A DNA stretch of 64,000 nucleotides, taken from CAKUFA01 sp963646285 (GTDB taxonomy: Bacteria; Bacillota; Clostridia; Christensenellales; Aristaeellaceae). The notes beneath the pieces were generated by a model. That model saw only the letters and a list, made by a program, of their open reading frames with translations. It did not search any database and had not been told where the DNA came from. A program made the translations under genes and the position numbers. Position 1 is the first letter of the stretch; every line of letters begins with the position of its first letter. The stretch is taken from the NCBI GenBank assembly GCA_963646285.1, contig CAVIWF010000004.1, positions 21,703 to 85,702 on the forward strand, read 5' to 3'. This document shows positions 24,814 through 32,805 of this stretch, piece after piece.

Positions 24814-26940
24814 ATGGCTCTATTGCCTATTCTTTGCTTCGGACCCATGGTGATGGCACTGGTGTGCTACATCGTCGGTCGCTTTTCGAAGCCTGTGCGG
24901 GATGAGCTGGTTGCCGTAACCGGCATTGCTACCTGCATCGCCTGCGCCTTCCTGTGGAATCAGACAGGCAGCTATACGCTGAGCGGCTTCTGCGGATTGG
25001 GGCTTCACCTGAGCGTGGACGGCTTCCGCAGCCTGTATGCGCTGGTGGCCGCCTTCATGTGGATGATGACGGGCATTTTCTCCAAGGAATACTTTGCCCA
25101 TTATCACAACCGCAACCGTTACTACTTCTTCAACCTGATGACCTTGGGTGCAACCTTGGGCGTATTCCTGTCCGATGATTTGTACTCCACCTTCATCTTC
25201 TTCGAAATCATGTCCCTGACCAGCTACGTGTGGGTCGCCCATGAAGAAACTCCCGGCGCCATGCGTGCTGCCGGTACCTACCTGGCAGTGGCTGTGCTGG
25301 GCGGCTTGACCACGCTGATGGGTCTGTTCATGCTGTGGCATGAACTGGGCACCCTGAGCTTTGATGGCCTCCGTGCCGCCCTGGGCGGACAGCCTGCCTC
25401 CTCCACCGTGACGGTGGCTTCCTGGCTGGTGGTCTTTGGCTTCGCTGCCAAGGCCGGTCTGTTCCCGCTGCACATCTGGCTGCCCAAGGCGCACCCGGTG
25501 GCTCCTGCCCCGGCCAGTGCCCTGCTTTCCGGCATTCTGACCAAGTCCGGCGTTTTCGGCCTGATTGTGGTCTGCTCCCGGTTGATGGCAGGGAATGCTG
25601 CCTTCGGCAATGCACTGCTGGTGCTGGCCGTGATCACCATGTTCCTGGGTGCGGTGCTGGCTCTGTTCTCCGTTGACCTGAAGCGCACGCTGGCCTGCTC
25701 CTCCATGAGCCAAATCGGCTTCATCACCGTTGGCTTGTCCATGATGGTGCTGCTGGGTGAAGAAGGCTCCCTGGCCGCCTATGGCAGCGTCATGCACATG
25801 GTGAACCATTCCCTGATTAAGCTGTGCCTGTTCATGGCTGCCGGTGTGGTCTTCATGAACCTGCATCAGCTGAACCTGAATGACATCCGTGGTTTCGGCC
25901 GTGGCAAGCCGGTACTGCACATTGCCTTCCTGCTGGGTGCGCTGTCCATCGGCTGTATTCCCCCCATCGGCAGCGGCTACGTCAGCAAGAGCCTGCTGCA
26001 CGAAAGCATTCTGGAATACATCCACCTTTTGCAGGAAACCGGGCAAAGCTGGGGCGGCTACAAGTTTGTGGAGATTCTCTTCCTCATCAGCGGCGGCCTG
26101 ACCATTGCCTACATGACCAAGCTGTACATTTGCCTGTTCTGGGAGAAGCATCCTACCCGTCAGGCAGAGTTTGATGCCATGAACAAGAGCTACATTTCCG
26201 TGCGCTCTTCCGTGGCGCTGCTGGGCAGTGCCATTGTGCTCCCCTTCCTGGGTGCGCTGCCTCAGATGCTGATGAGCCCCATCGGTGCCCGCAGTGCCGC
26301 CTTCTTCGGGCAGGAAGCATTAAAGGAATCCATTGCCTACTTCTCCGGCGAAAACCTGCTGGGTGCAGCCGAAAGCATTGCCATCGGTGCGGCGGCCTAC
26401 CTGCTGATTGTCCGTCCCCTGCTGATGCGCAAGGAAGGCAAAGTGCTGGTTTATGCAGACCGGTGGCCCAAGTGGCTGGATCTGGAAAACAGCGTATACC
26501 GTCCCGTGTTCACCAGGTTCCTGCCCAATGTGGTTGGCGCTGTGACCGCCTTCATTGCCAACATTCCGGAAAGCCTGCTGGTGCAGAAGATCATCCCCGA
26601 AATCATCACCGGCGTGGTGCGTTTCCTTTGCGAGTTACCGGAGAATATTGTGCTGCTGCTCAAGAACACGGTGCTGCGCAAGCGTCGCCGGAAGGAAGCC
26701 GTGCCCATCGGCAACCGCTTCACCTACGGCTTTGGCCGCTTCATGGATGCCATTGCCCGTGGGCTGAACGCTACTGTTTGCCGCCGTCATCCTGTGCGGA
26801 CGGACTTCGAGTTCGTGCTGGATGCCAGCAGCAAGGAAATCACCCGTGGCACCATCCGCATCACCAGAAGCATTTCCTTCGGTCTGCTGCTGCTGTGCAT
26901 CGGTCTCTTTGCCACTTGCCTGTATTTGATGATTCACTGA
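24814..26940 (+). CDS. NuoL/M/N-like proton-translocating subunit 4 with long C-terminal extension
   Basis: 708 residues. The first 480 are proton_antipo_M with IFFEIMSLTSYVWV, AKAGLFPLHIWLPKAHP and SGILTKSGVFG. About 200 further residues contain membrane-near amphipathic segments, two phrases ending in a basic stretch (LRKRRRKEAVPIGNRF) and a last helix (SFGLLLLCIGLFATCLYLMI). The layout resembles HyfB/NuoL-type subunits with a lateral extension. ATG 24814 has AAAGGAGA upstream; an in-frame TTG 18 bases earlier overlaps that site. Last gene of the operon, followed by a terminator. Confidence 0.9.
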   Translation: MALLPILCFGPMVMALVCYIVGRFSKPVRDELVAVTGIATCIACAFLWNQTGSYTLSGFCGLGLHLSVDGFRSLYALVAAFMWMMTGIFSKEYFAHYHNRNRYYFFNLMTLGATLGVFLSDDLYSTFIFFEIMSLTSYVWVAHEETPGAMRAAGTYLAVAVLGGLTTLMGLFMLWHELGTLSFDGLRAALGGQPASSTVTVASWLVVFGFAAKAGLFPLHIWLPKAHPVAPAPASALLSGILTKSGVFGLIVVCSRLMAGNAAFGNALLVLAVITMFLGAVLALFSVDLKRTLACSSMSQIGFITVGLSMMVLLGEEGSLAAYGSVMHMVNHSLIKLCLFMAAGVVFMNLHQLNLNDIRGFGRGKPVLHIAFLLGALSIGCIPPIGSGYVSKSLLHESILEYIHLLQETGQSWGGYKFVEILFLISGGLTIAYMTKLYICLFWEKHPTRQAEFDAMNKSYISVRSSVALLGSAIVLPFLGALPQMLMSPIGARSAAFFGQEALKESIAYFSGENLLGAAESIAIGAAAYLLIVRPLLMRKEGKVLVYADRWPKWLDLENSVYRPVFTRFLPNVVGAVTAFIANIPESLLVQKIIPEIITGVVRFLCELPENIVLLLKNTVLRKRRRKEAVPIGNRFTYGFGRFMDAIARGLNATVCRRHPVRTDFEFVLDASSKEITRGTIRITRSISFGLLLLCIGLFATCLYLMIH

Positions 26941-26954
26941 TAGGTACCCATAAC

Positions 26955-26994
26955 AAAACGGACTGCTGCGGTTGATTTTGCAGCAGTCCGTTTT
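26955..26994. terminator. Bidirectional terminator between the antiporter operon and brnQ
   Basis: Perfect 15-base arms (AAAACGGACTGCTGC / GCAGCAGTCCGTTTT) with A-run on one side and T-run on the other, between convergent genes. Confidence 0.92.
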
Positions 26995-27008
26995 TTCATT
27001 TGTGTCCT

Positions 27009-28355
27009 TTATGCCTTTTTTGCTTTCATTCCATGAATGACCAGGCCGATAAGAAGCCCCAGCGCCGCCGGGCAAATCCAGGCCAGCCCAAGGTCTGCAA
27101 AGGGCAGGGCATTGCCAATGGTCTCAATGACGCCGTTTAAGTGCCAGGCCGTACGAACATCTGCTGGCAGGGTTTTCATCAGGTCATACAGGGAGGCCAC
27201 AAGGGTCAGCGCCGTTACACTGATGTACACCGCTCGGTCATGGTTGAAGAACCGTCCCAGGAGGGTCAAAAGGATCAGCGTAATCGCCAAAGGATACAGG
27301 AACATAAGGAGGGGCAGCGACCACTGGGTAATGGCCGTCAAGCCGATGGTGGCAATAAAGAAGGCAACCACCACGAAGAGAATCGCCCACGTGCGGTACT
27401 TGGGCCCCTTGGGGAAAATCGCCGTAAAGGCCTCTGCGCAGCTGGTCACCAGCCCCACAGCCGTTTTCAGGCATGCCGCCGTGACCGTAACTGCCAACAC
27501 CCAATAGCCCACTGTGCCCAAATAGTGTTCTGCAATTTGTGCTAAAGCGATACCGCCATTTTCGCTGGTGGAAAACAGTCCCCTGCTCTGCGTACCCACG
27601 ATGGTTACGGCAATGTAAATCACCGCCATCAGGATGCAGCTGAACACACCTGCCAGCATGGTGGACTTGGCCACCTGCTCCGGCTCCTGCACGCCCCGAT
27701 CCCGGATGACCTGCACCACTACAATGCCGAAAGCAAGCCCGGCCAGCACATCCATGGTGTTATACCCTTCCAGAAAGCCGGTGAAAAAGGCCTGGGATAC
27801 ATAGGCGCCTTCAGGTGTCACATCTGCAATCCGGGCAGCAGGATGGATGGCTGCCACCACCACCAAAATGCCCAGGAACACCAGGAACACAGGGTTCAGG
27901 ATCAGTCCCACCCAGGTCAGTATTTTTCCCGGGCGCAGGGACAGCGCCAGCGTGACCGCAAAGAAAGCCAATGCGAAAATCCACAACGCTGCCTGCCCGT
28001 TTTCCGGGAAGAACCGTTCAATGCCCACCGTAAAAGAGGTGGCCGCAAGACGGGGAATGGCAAAGAACGGTCCGATGGTCAGGTACAGCAGGCACGAAAA
28101 GAATGCGCCATACTTCTTGCCCACCGTGCTGCTCAGCTGATAGACACCGCTGCTGCGGCTCATGCCCAATGCCGTTACAGCCAGCAGCGGCATGCCAACG
28201 CCTGTAATCAGCAACCCGACCACAGCAGGGATCACATTGCTGCCTGCCATCTGTCCCATATGAACCGGGAAGATTAAATTTCCGGCACCGAAAAACAGGC
28301 CGAACAGCATGCTGGCAATCGACACATATTCCCTCCGTGTCAATTTTCCTTTCAT
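27009..28355 (-). CDS. brnQ: Branched-chain amino acid transport system carrier (LIVCS family)
   Basis: 448 residues, about 12 hydrophobic segments. The family start ASMLFGLFFGAGNLIFPVHMG is clear, with later RDRGV and TSCAEAF loops. BrnQ carriers import Leu, Ile and Val with Na+ or H+. The ATG at 28355 has AGGGAG upstream; the frame is open 26 codons further, but this would include the promoter. It stands alone, convergent with the cation antiporter operon that could help maintain the ion gradient it uses (inference). Confidence 0.92.
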   Translation of the reverse strand: MKGKLTRREYVSIASMLFGLFFGAGNLIFPVHMGQMAGSNVIPAVVGLLITGVGMPLLAVTALGMSRSSGVYQLSSTVGKKYGAFFSCLLYLTIGPFFAIPRLAATSFTVGIERFFPENGQAALWIFALAFFAVTLALSLRPGKILTWVGLILNPVFLVFLGILVVVAAIHPAARIADVTPEGAYVSQAFFTGFLEGYNTMDVLAGLAFGIVVVQVIRDRGVQEPEQVAKSTMLAGVFSCILMAVIYIAVTIVGTQSRGLFSTSENGGIALAQIAEHYLGTVGYWVLAVTVTAACLKTAVGLVTSCAEAFTAIFPKGPKYRTWAILFVVVAFFIATIGLTAITQWSLPLLMFLYPLAITLILLTLLGRFFNHDRAVYISVTALTLVASLYDLMKTLPADVRTAWHLNGVIETIGNALPFADLGLAWICPAALGLLIGLVIHGMKAKKA

Positions 28356-28400
28356 CGAGCATCTCCCTTTCCCTTTGCTTATTTGGGTTGAATTTTGACC

Positions 28401-28429
28401 ATTGTAACCCATCTGTATCAAAAATGCAA
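28401..28429 (-). promoter_or_regulatory. Promoter of brnQ
   Basis: Minus-strand TTGCAT (28424-28429), 17-base spacer, TACAAT (28401-28406). Confidence 0.65.
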
Positions 28430-28477
28430 GCATGAGCCATTCCTTTTGTAAAACTTGCCCATTCCGCTTTTCATCCC

Positions 28478-28507
28478 TTGCCCTTCGCTTCCTATTTATG
28501 ATATGAT
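28478..28507 (+). promoter_or_regulatory. Promoter of capA-surE
   Basis: TTGCCC (28478-28483), 18-base spacer, TATGAT (28502-28507), about 25 bases before the start. Confidence 0.5.
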
Positions 28508-28530
28508 GTTACCCGAAAGGCGGTAGGAAC

Positions 28531-29682
28531 ATGATGAAGAAAATGAAGGTCTTTGGCTTTGTGATGCTTTTTGCCCTATGCACGGTTTGCAGTGCCTTGG
28601 GCGAAACTTTTACCTTCTCCCTGGTAGGCGACTGCACGGTAGGCGACCAGTGGAAGTACCACGGCTACGGCGCATCCTTTACCTATAAGATTACCCAAGC
28701 CGGGCTGGATTATCCCTTCAGCCTGGTGGCAGATCTTTTTGCTACAGACGACCTGACCATTGCCAACTGCGAGGGTGTGCTGACCGACCGCCGCCCCGGC
28801 AGCAATGCCAAGTTTATGACCCTGGGCGCAGAGACAAAGTTCGGCGAAGTTTTCAAGCTGGGCAACGTGGACGTGTGCAACATTGCCAACAACCATGCCC
28901 GGGACTTTGGCACCAACGGCCGGCAGGATACCATTGATACCCTGACGTCGCTGGGCATCGGCGTCTTTGGGGACGATGTACTTTATGAAACCGAGCTGAA
29001 GGGCGTCAAAATCGGCATTGTGGGCTACACCTATCCCATCAACAAATCCAAGATGGCACGGTATGCCGCATCCATCCAGCAGCTGAAGGATGACGGCTGC
29101 ACCTTTATTATTGCCAGCGCCCACTGGGGCAAAGAAGAGAGCTACAACATCAATCTGGATCAGCGCACCTACGGTCCTCAGCTGATTGACCTTGGAGCAG
29201 ACATGGTCTATGGCCACGGTTCCCACACCCTGCAGCCCATCCAGATCTACAATGGAAAGGCCATTTTCTATAGCCTGTCCAACTTTACCTTCGGCGCTAA
29301 TGCCGCCCCCAAGGACGATGACACCGCCGTCATTCAGGTGACCTACAACGTGCAGGACGACGGCACCATGGAGCTGCAGCAGATTACGGCACTGCCCTTC
29401 AAGATGCACAACAACAAGGACTTCCGCCCTTATCCCATTGAAGATGAAGAGGGGAAGCTGAAAGTTTGGAAGAAGCTTGTGTTCTCCAAGGCCAAGGATC
29501 CTGACTCCGGCCTGCCGGAAAGCTTCCTGACCACCGGCGTTGCAGTCTTTGCCGAACCGGCTGCTTCCACCGATCTTCCGCTGCCCGCCACCGAAACGGA
29601 CCTGGCAACCTCCACCGATCTTCCGCTGCCGTCTACCGAAACGGACCTGGCTACCTCCACCAATCTTCCTGAAGGAGTCTGA
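28531..29682 (+). CDS. Secreted CapA-family (PGA_cap) metallophosphatase-like protein
   Basis: 383 residues with a signal peptide (VFGFVMLFALCTVCSALG). The CapA/YwtB domain follows: FSLVGDCTVGD, LTIANCEGVLT, NIANNHARDFG, IASAHWGKEESYN and YGHGSHTLQPIQIYNGKAIF. CapA proteins belong to the calcineurin-like phosphoesterase fold and are linked to poly-gamma-glutamate capsule synthesis, but many stand-alone members have no known substrate. No capB/capC is nearby. The last 45 residues are a Thr/Pro/Leu repeat (see the repeat entry). Followed after three bases by surE. Confidence 0.88.
   Translation: MMKKMKVFGFVMLFALCTVCSALGETFTFSLVGDCTVGDQWKYHGYGASFTYKITQAGLDYPFSLVADLFATDDLTIANCEGVLTDRRPGSNAKFMTLGAETKFGEVFKLGNVDVCNIANNHARDFGTNGRQDTIDTLTSLGIGVFGDDVLYETELKGVKIGIVGYTYPINKSKMARYAASIQQLKDDGCTFIIASAHWGKEESYNINLDQRTYGPQLIDLGADMVYGHGSHTLQPIQIYNGKAIFYSLSNFTFGANAAPKDDDTAVIQVTYNVQDDGTMELQQITALPFKMHNNKDFRPYPIEDEEGKLKVWKKLVFSKAKDPDSGLPESFLTTGVAVFAEPAASTDLPLPATETDLATSTDLPLPSTETDLATSTNLPEGV
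29566..29670 (+). repeat. 45-bp tandem repeat encoding a Thr/Pro/Asp/Leu tail
   Basis: Two full copies (29566-29610, 29611-29655) and a partial third encode STDLPLP(A/S)TETDLAT units at the C-terminus of the CapA protein. Copies differ at a few third positions, so the array is not brand new. Confidence 0.8.
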
Positions 29683-29685
29683 ATT

Positions 29686-30438
29686 GTGAACATTCTGCTT
29701 GTCAATGACGATGGTATTTCCAGCCCCCATCTGCACATGCTTTGCCGGGCTGCTGCCGCACGGAAGCATCATGTGCTTGTGTGCGCCCCTTCCACCCAGC
29801 AAAGCGGCAAAAGCTACAGCCTTACCATTTCCACCCCTTTAATGGTCACGCCTCATCCCATGGAAGGTGCCGACGCTGCTTGGGCGGTGGACGGTACCCC
29901 GGCAGACTGCGCCCATCTGGCTGTGACGGCGCTGGCTGATGCGCCCATTGACCTGTGCATCAGCGGCATCAATCACGGCTACAACGCCGGTTTGTCCATT
30001 TATGCTTCCGGCACGGTCAGTGCCGCCCGGGATGCAGCTTTTCGAGGCATTCCCTCCATGGCGCTGTCCATGGAAGTTTCCACCCCGGCGGAGACCAGTC
30101 ATCTTTTCGCCGAATGGGCCATTCAGCTGGGCGAGCATCTGGTAAAGTCTCCTGCCCCTGCCCAGTCCGTGCTGAACATCAATCTGCCCCCTGTACCTGT
30201 TTATGAACTGCGGGAACCCCGGTTTTGCCCCATCAATACCGCCATGTGGCAGGACGGCTATCAGCAGTGCGAAAGCCCCAGAGGCAAGACCTACTATTGG
30301 CTGAATCTTTATCAGGATGCCGCCCCTGACCCGGGCAGCGATATTGATTTGCTTTCCAAAGGACACATCACCTGCACCTTCATCAGCCCCACGGAAACCA
30401 TCTATCAAGGGTATGATGCCTTGCTGGAAGATTTGTAA
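29686..30438 (+). CDS. surE: 5'/3'-nucleotidase SurE
   Basis: 250 residues, usual length. The metal-binding start is NILLVNDDGISSP (D8, D9), followed by VCAPSTQQSGKSYSLT and CISGINHGYNAG, all SurE signatures. SurE dephosphorylates nucleoside monophosphates and short polyphosphate. The start is GTG at 29686, three bases after capA. Confidence 0.93.
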   Translation: MNILLVNDDGISSPHLHMLCRAAAARKHHVLVCAPSTQQSGKSYSLTISTPLMVTPHPMEGADAAWAVDGTPADCAHLAVTALADAPIDLCISGINHGYNAGLSIYASGTVSAARDAAFRGIPSMALSMEVSTPAETSHLFAEWAIQLGEHLVKSPAPAQSVLNINLPPVPVYELREPRFCPINTAMWQDGYQQCESPRGKTYYWLNLYQDAAPDPGSDIDLLSKGHITCTFISPTETIYQGYDALLEDL

Positions 30439-30459
30439 TCAGAAACCTTTCCAAACCCC

Positions 30460-30488
30460 TTGCAGCCACGAATACGAAAGCGTATAAT
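30460..30488 (+). promoter_or_regulatory. Promoter of sulP
   Basis: TTGCAG (30460-30465), 17-base spacer, perfect TATAAT (30483-30488). Confidence 0.7.
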
Positions 30489-30532
30489 GAAAAGCTGCTG
30501 CGTTCTTTGGCGCAAAATATGGAAGGGTTGGA

Positions 30533-32188
30533 GTGAAAAGCGTGCGGTATGTGCAGCTTCTCAAAAAGGAATTCAAGGGTTACAATGTAAAAAGTCTGAC
30601 GGCGGATCTGCTTAGCGGCATTACGGTGGCAGCCGTTGCCCTGCCTTTGGCGCTGGCCTTTGGCGTATCCAGCGGTGCGGATGCGGCGGCAGGCCTGATT
30701 ACGGCCATCATCGCCGGGCTGGTGATTTCCCTGCTGTCCGGCGGTTACTATCAAATCAGCGGACCTACCGGCGCTATGGCTGCTATCCTCATGTCTGTGG
30801 TAGCCAAGTACTCCCTGCAGGGCGTGTTCATTGCCACGTTCCTGGCTGGCGTCATTCTGGTGCTGTGCGGTGTGCTGAAGCTGGGTCGGCTGACTTCCTT
30901 CATCCCCATGCCGGTGATCACAGGCTTCACCAGCGGCATTGCCGTCATCATTGCCCTGGGGCAGGTGGACAACTTTTTCGGCGTGACCAGTCAGGGAGAT
31001 ACGGCCATTGCCAAGCTCCTCAGCTACGGCACGCTGGGCTTCTCCCCCAACTGGACGGCGGTGATCATGGGGCTTGCCGTCATCCTGTTCATGGTCTTCT
31101 TCCCGAAAAAGTGGAATGCTGTGGTGCCCGCCAGCCTGATCAGCATTGTGCTTGCCACAGCTGCAGCCATGATTTTTCACCTGGATGTAAAGCCTGTGGG
31201 CACCATCCCCACCACCCTGCTGCCGGATAACCGGCTCACCTTTGCAGGGCTGGATTTTGCCACCATTCAGGGGCTGATTTCCCCTGCTTTTTCCATCGCT
31301 ATTCTGGGCATGATTGAAAGCCTGCTGTGCGGCGCAAGTGCCGGACGCATGACCGGCGTGCCTCTGGACAGCGATCAGGAGCTGATTGCCCAGGGCATCG
31401 GCAACATGGTGCTTCCCTTCTTCGGCGGCATTCCTGCCACGGCAGCCATTGCACGCACCAGTGTAGCCATCAAGAGCGGTGCAAAGACCCGGTTGACCGG
31501 TGTTTTCCACGCTTTGGCACTGCTGGTGTTCATGTTGGCGTTGTCCACCGTTATGAGTCAGATTCCCCTTTGCGCCCTGGCCGGTGTACTGATGGTCACT
31601 GCCTGGCGCATGAACGAGTGGCACGCCATCCGCTACATGATGGAACGGAAGCTGAAATCCAGCCTGGTCATGTTCTTCGCTACCATGATTGCCACCATTG
31701 TTTTCGACCTGACCATTGCCATTCTTGTGGGCGTTGGGTTGGCCGTTATCTTCATGCTGGCACGGCTGAGCCACCTGGACATCCGCTATGACAAGGTGGA
31801 CTGCGACCGGCTGAACATTCAGGACGTGCATGCACAGGATCGTCTGGCCGGTGCCATGGTCTGCTATGTGAATGGTCCCATCATGTTTGCCAATGCCCAG
31901 GCCGTGGAAGGCATGGCCGACAAAATGAAGGATCAGCACACGGTGTTCATGTCCCTGCGCGGGGTCAGCGACATGGATATCAGCGGCGCACAGGCCATGA
32001 TTCACCTGGCTGACGCACTCCGTGCCCGGGGCACCAAGCTGATCCTGACCGGCATGCCGGAAAAAGCCAAAACCATGGCAGATCGCTGTGGGCTGACAGA
32101 GGCTGTCGGTGAAGAAAACTTCTACTACGGCATGGAGCGTGCCATTCTTGACTACCATGCCGCCGCCCAGCAGCAAGTGACCGACTAA
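30533..32188 (+). CDS. SulP-family anion transporter with STAS domain
   Basis: 551 residues. The membrane domain has SulP motifs: SGITVAAVALPLALAFGVSSG near the start and SGPTGAMAAI. It ends in a cytoplasmic STAS domain (about 440-540; MSLRGVSDMDISGAQAMIHL). SulP proteins carry sulfate, bicarbonate, or dicarboxylates; the substrate here is unknown. Start GTG at 30533; a second in-frame GTG nine bases later is also possible. Single-gene unit between a promoter and a terminator. Confidence 0.92.
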   Translation: MKSVRYVQLLKKEFKGYNVKSLTADLLSGITVAAVALPLALAFGVSSGADAAAGLITAIIAGLVISLLSGGYYQISGPTGAMAAILMSVVAKYSLQGVFIATFLAGVILVLCGVLKLGRLTSFIPMPVITGFTSGIAVIIALGQVDNFFGVTSQGDTAIAKLLSYGTLGFSPNWTAVIMGLAVILFMVFFPKKWNAVVPASLISIVLATAAAMIFHLDVKPVGTIPTTLLPDNRLTFAGLDFATIQGLISPAFSIAILGMIESLLCGASAGRMTGVPLDSDQELIAQGIGNMVLPFFGGIPATAAIARTSVAIKSGAKTRLTGVFHALALLVFMLALSTVMSQIPLCALAGVLMVTAWRMNEWHAIRYMMERKLKSSLVMFFATMIATIVFDLTIAILVGVGLAVIFMLARLSHLDIRYDKVDCDRLNIQDVHAQDRLAGAMVCYVNGPIMFANAQAVEGMADKMKDQHTVFMSLRGVSDMDISGAQAMIHLADALRARGTKLILTGMPEKAKTMADRCGLTEAVGEENFYYGMERAILDYHAAAQQQVTD

Positions 32189-32193
32189 CAATT

Positions 32194-32239
32194 TGCAGGC
32201 AGTTTTCCTACCATTGTGTACGGGACTGCCTGCATTTTT
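32194..32239 (+). terminator. Terminator after sulP
   Basis: Perfect 10-base arms TGCAGGCAGT / ACTGCCTGCA (32194-32203, 32225-32234) followed by five Ts. Confidence 0.85.
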
Positions 32240-32249
32240 CATATTTTGC

Positions 32250-32278
32250 TTGACAAGGTTCGTCAACGGTGCTATACT
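32250..32278 (+). promoter_or_regulatory. Consensus promoter of the marR-degV unit
   Basis: TTGACA (32250-32255), 17-base spacer, TATACT (32273-32278). Two palindromes lie between it and the start codon. Confidence 0.85.
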
Positions 32279-32285
32279 CCCGGTT

Positions 32286-32302
32286 GCTTTGAAATTCAAA
32301 GC
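32286..32302 (+). promoter_or_regulatory. FabT-like palindromic operator 1
   Basis: GCTTTGAAATTCAAAGC: perfect 8-base arms around one central base. The TTTGA...TCAAA pattern matches that of FabT sites of streptococci. It overlaps the transcription start region. Confidence 0.7.
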
Positions 32303-32321
32303 AATTTTTCTTGGGCAGATA

Positions 32322-32336
32322 CTTTGAATATCAAAG
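32322..32336 (+). promoter_or_regulatory. FabT-like palindromic operator 2
   Basis: CTTTGAATATCAAAG: perfect 6-base arms around three bases, 35-36 bases centre to centre from operator 1, placed just before the regulator start codon. Confidence 0.68.
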
Positions 32337-32349
32337 GAATTTAACTTGC

Positions 32350-32805
32350 ATGACCACCATGGAAACAAAAATCAACGCCGTGCTGGTGCACCTGTTTAAC
32401 GATGCCCTGCAGTTGGAAGAGGATACCCTGCGAAAAGCCGGCATTACCCTCACCATGCGGGAGGTGCACATTCTGGAGGCTGTATGTGCCGCCGGAGAAA
32501 GCAACACCATGTCCGCCCTGGCAGGCAAACTGCACATCACCGTAGGTTCCCTGACGGTTGCCATCAATACCCTGGAGAGAAAGGGGTATGTGACTCGGCA
32601 GCGTTCCCTGCAGGATAAGCGGCGCATCCATGTGCTTCCCACGGAAAAAGCACAGGAAGCAGAAAAGATTCACCAGACCTATCACCTGAACATGACCCGT
32701 GCCATGATCACCACCGTGCCGACGGAGCAGCTGGATACGGTGCTTGCAGGTCTGGAAGCCACCTGGAATTATTTTGCCAACGCGATTAAGGAGGAACATC
32801 CATGA
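32350..32805 (+). CDS. MarR-family regulator, FabT-like
   Basis: 151 residues with a winged helix-turn-helix: LTMREVHILEAV, MSALAGKLHITVGSLTVAINTLERKGYV and the wing RQRSLQDKRRIHVLPTEKAQ. Length and HTH resemble FabT, the repressor of fatty-acid synthesis genes that is activated by acyl-ACP. Two TTTGA..TCAAA palindromes in its own leader support autoregulation. The next gene, overlapping by four bases, is a FakB-like fatty-acid-binding protein, which supports a lipid role. Start ATG at 32350 is used; an ATG at 32359 is possible. No fab genes are in the window. Confidence 0.85.
   Translation: MTTMETKINAVLVHLFNDALQLEEDTLRKAGITLTMREVHILEAVCAAGESNTMSALAGKLHITVGSLTVAINTLERKGYVTRQRSLQDKRRIHVLPTEKAQEAEKIHQTYHLNMTRAMITTVPTEQLDTVLAGLEATWNYFANAIKEEHP

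Noticed and set aside
20327..26151. Long minus-strand open frames opposite the antiporter genes
   Set aside because: They are rich in Gln and His as mirror images of hydrophobic codons; the plus strand carries intact proton-channel motifs.
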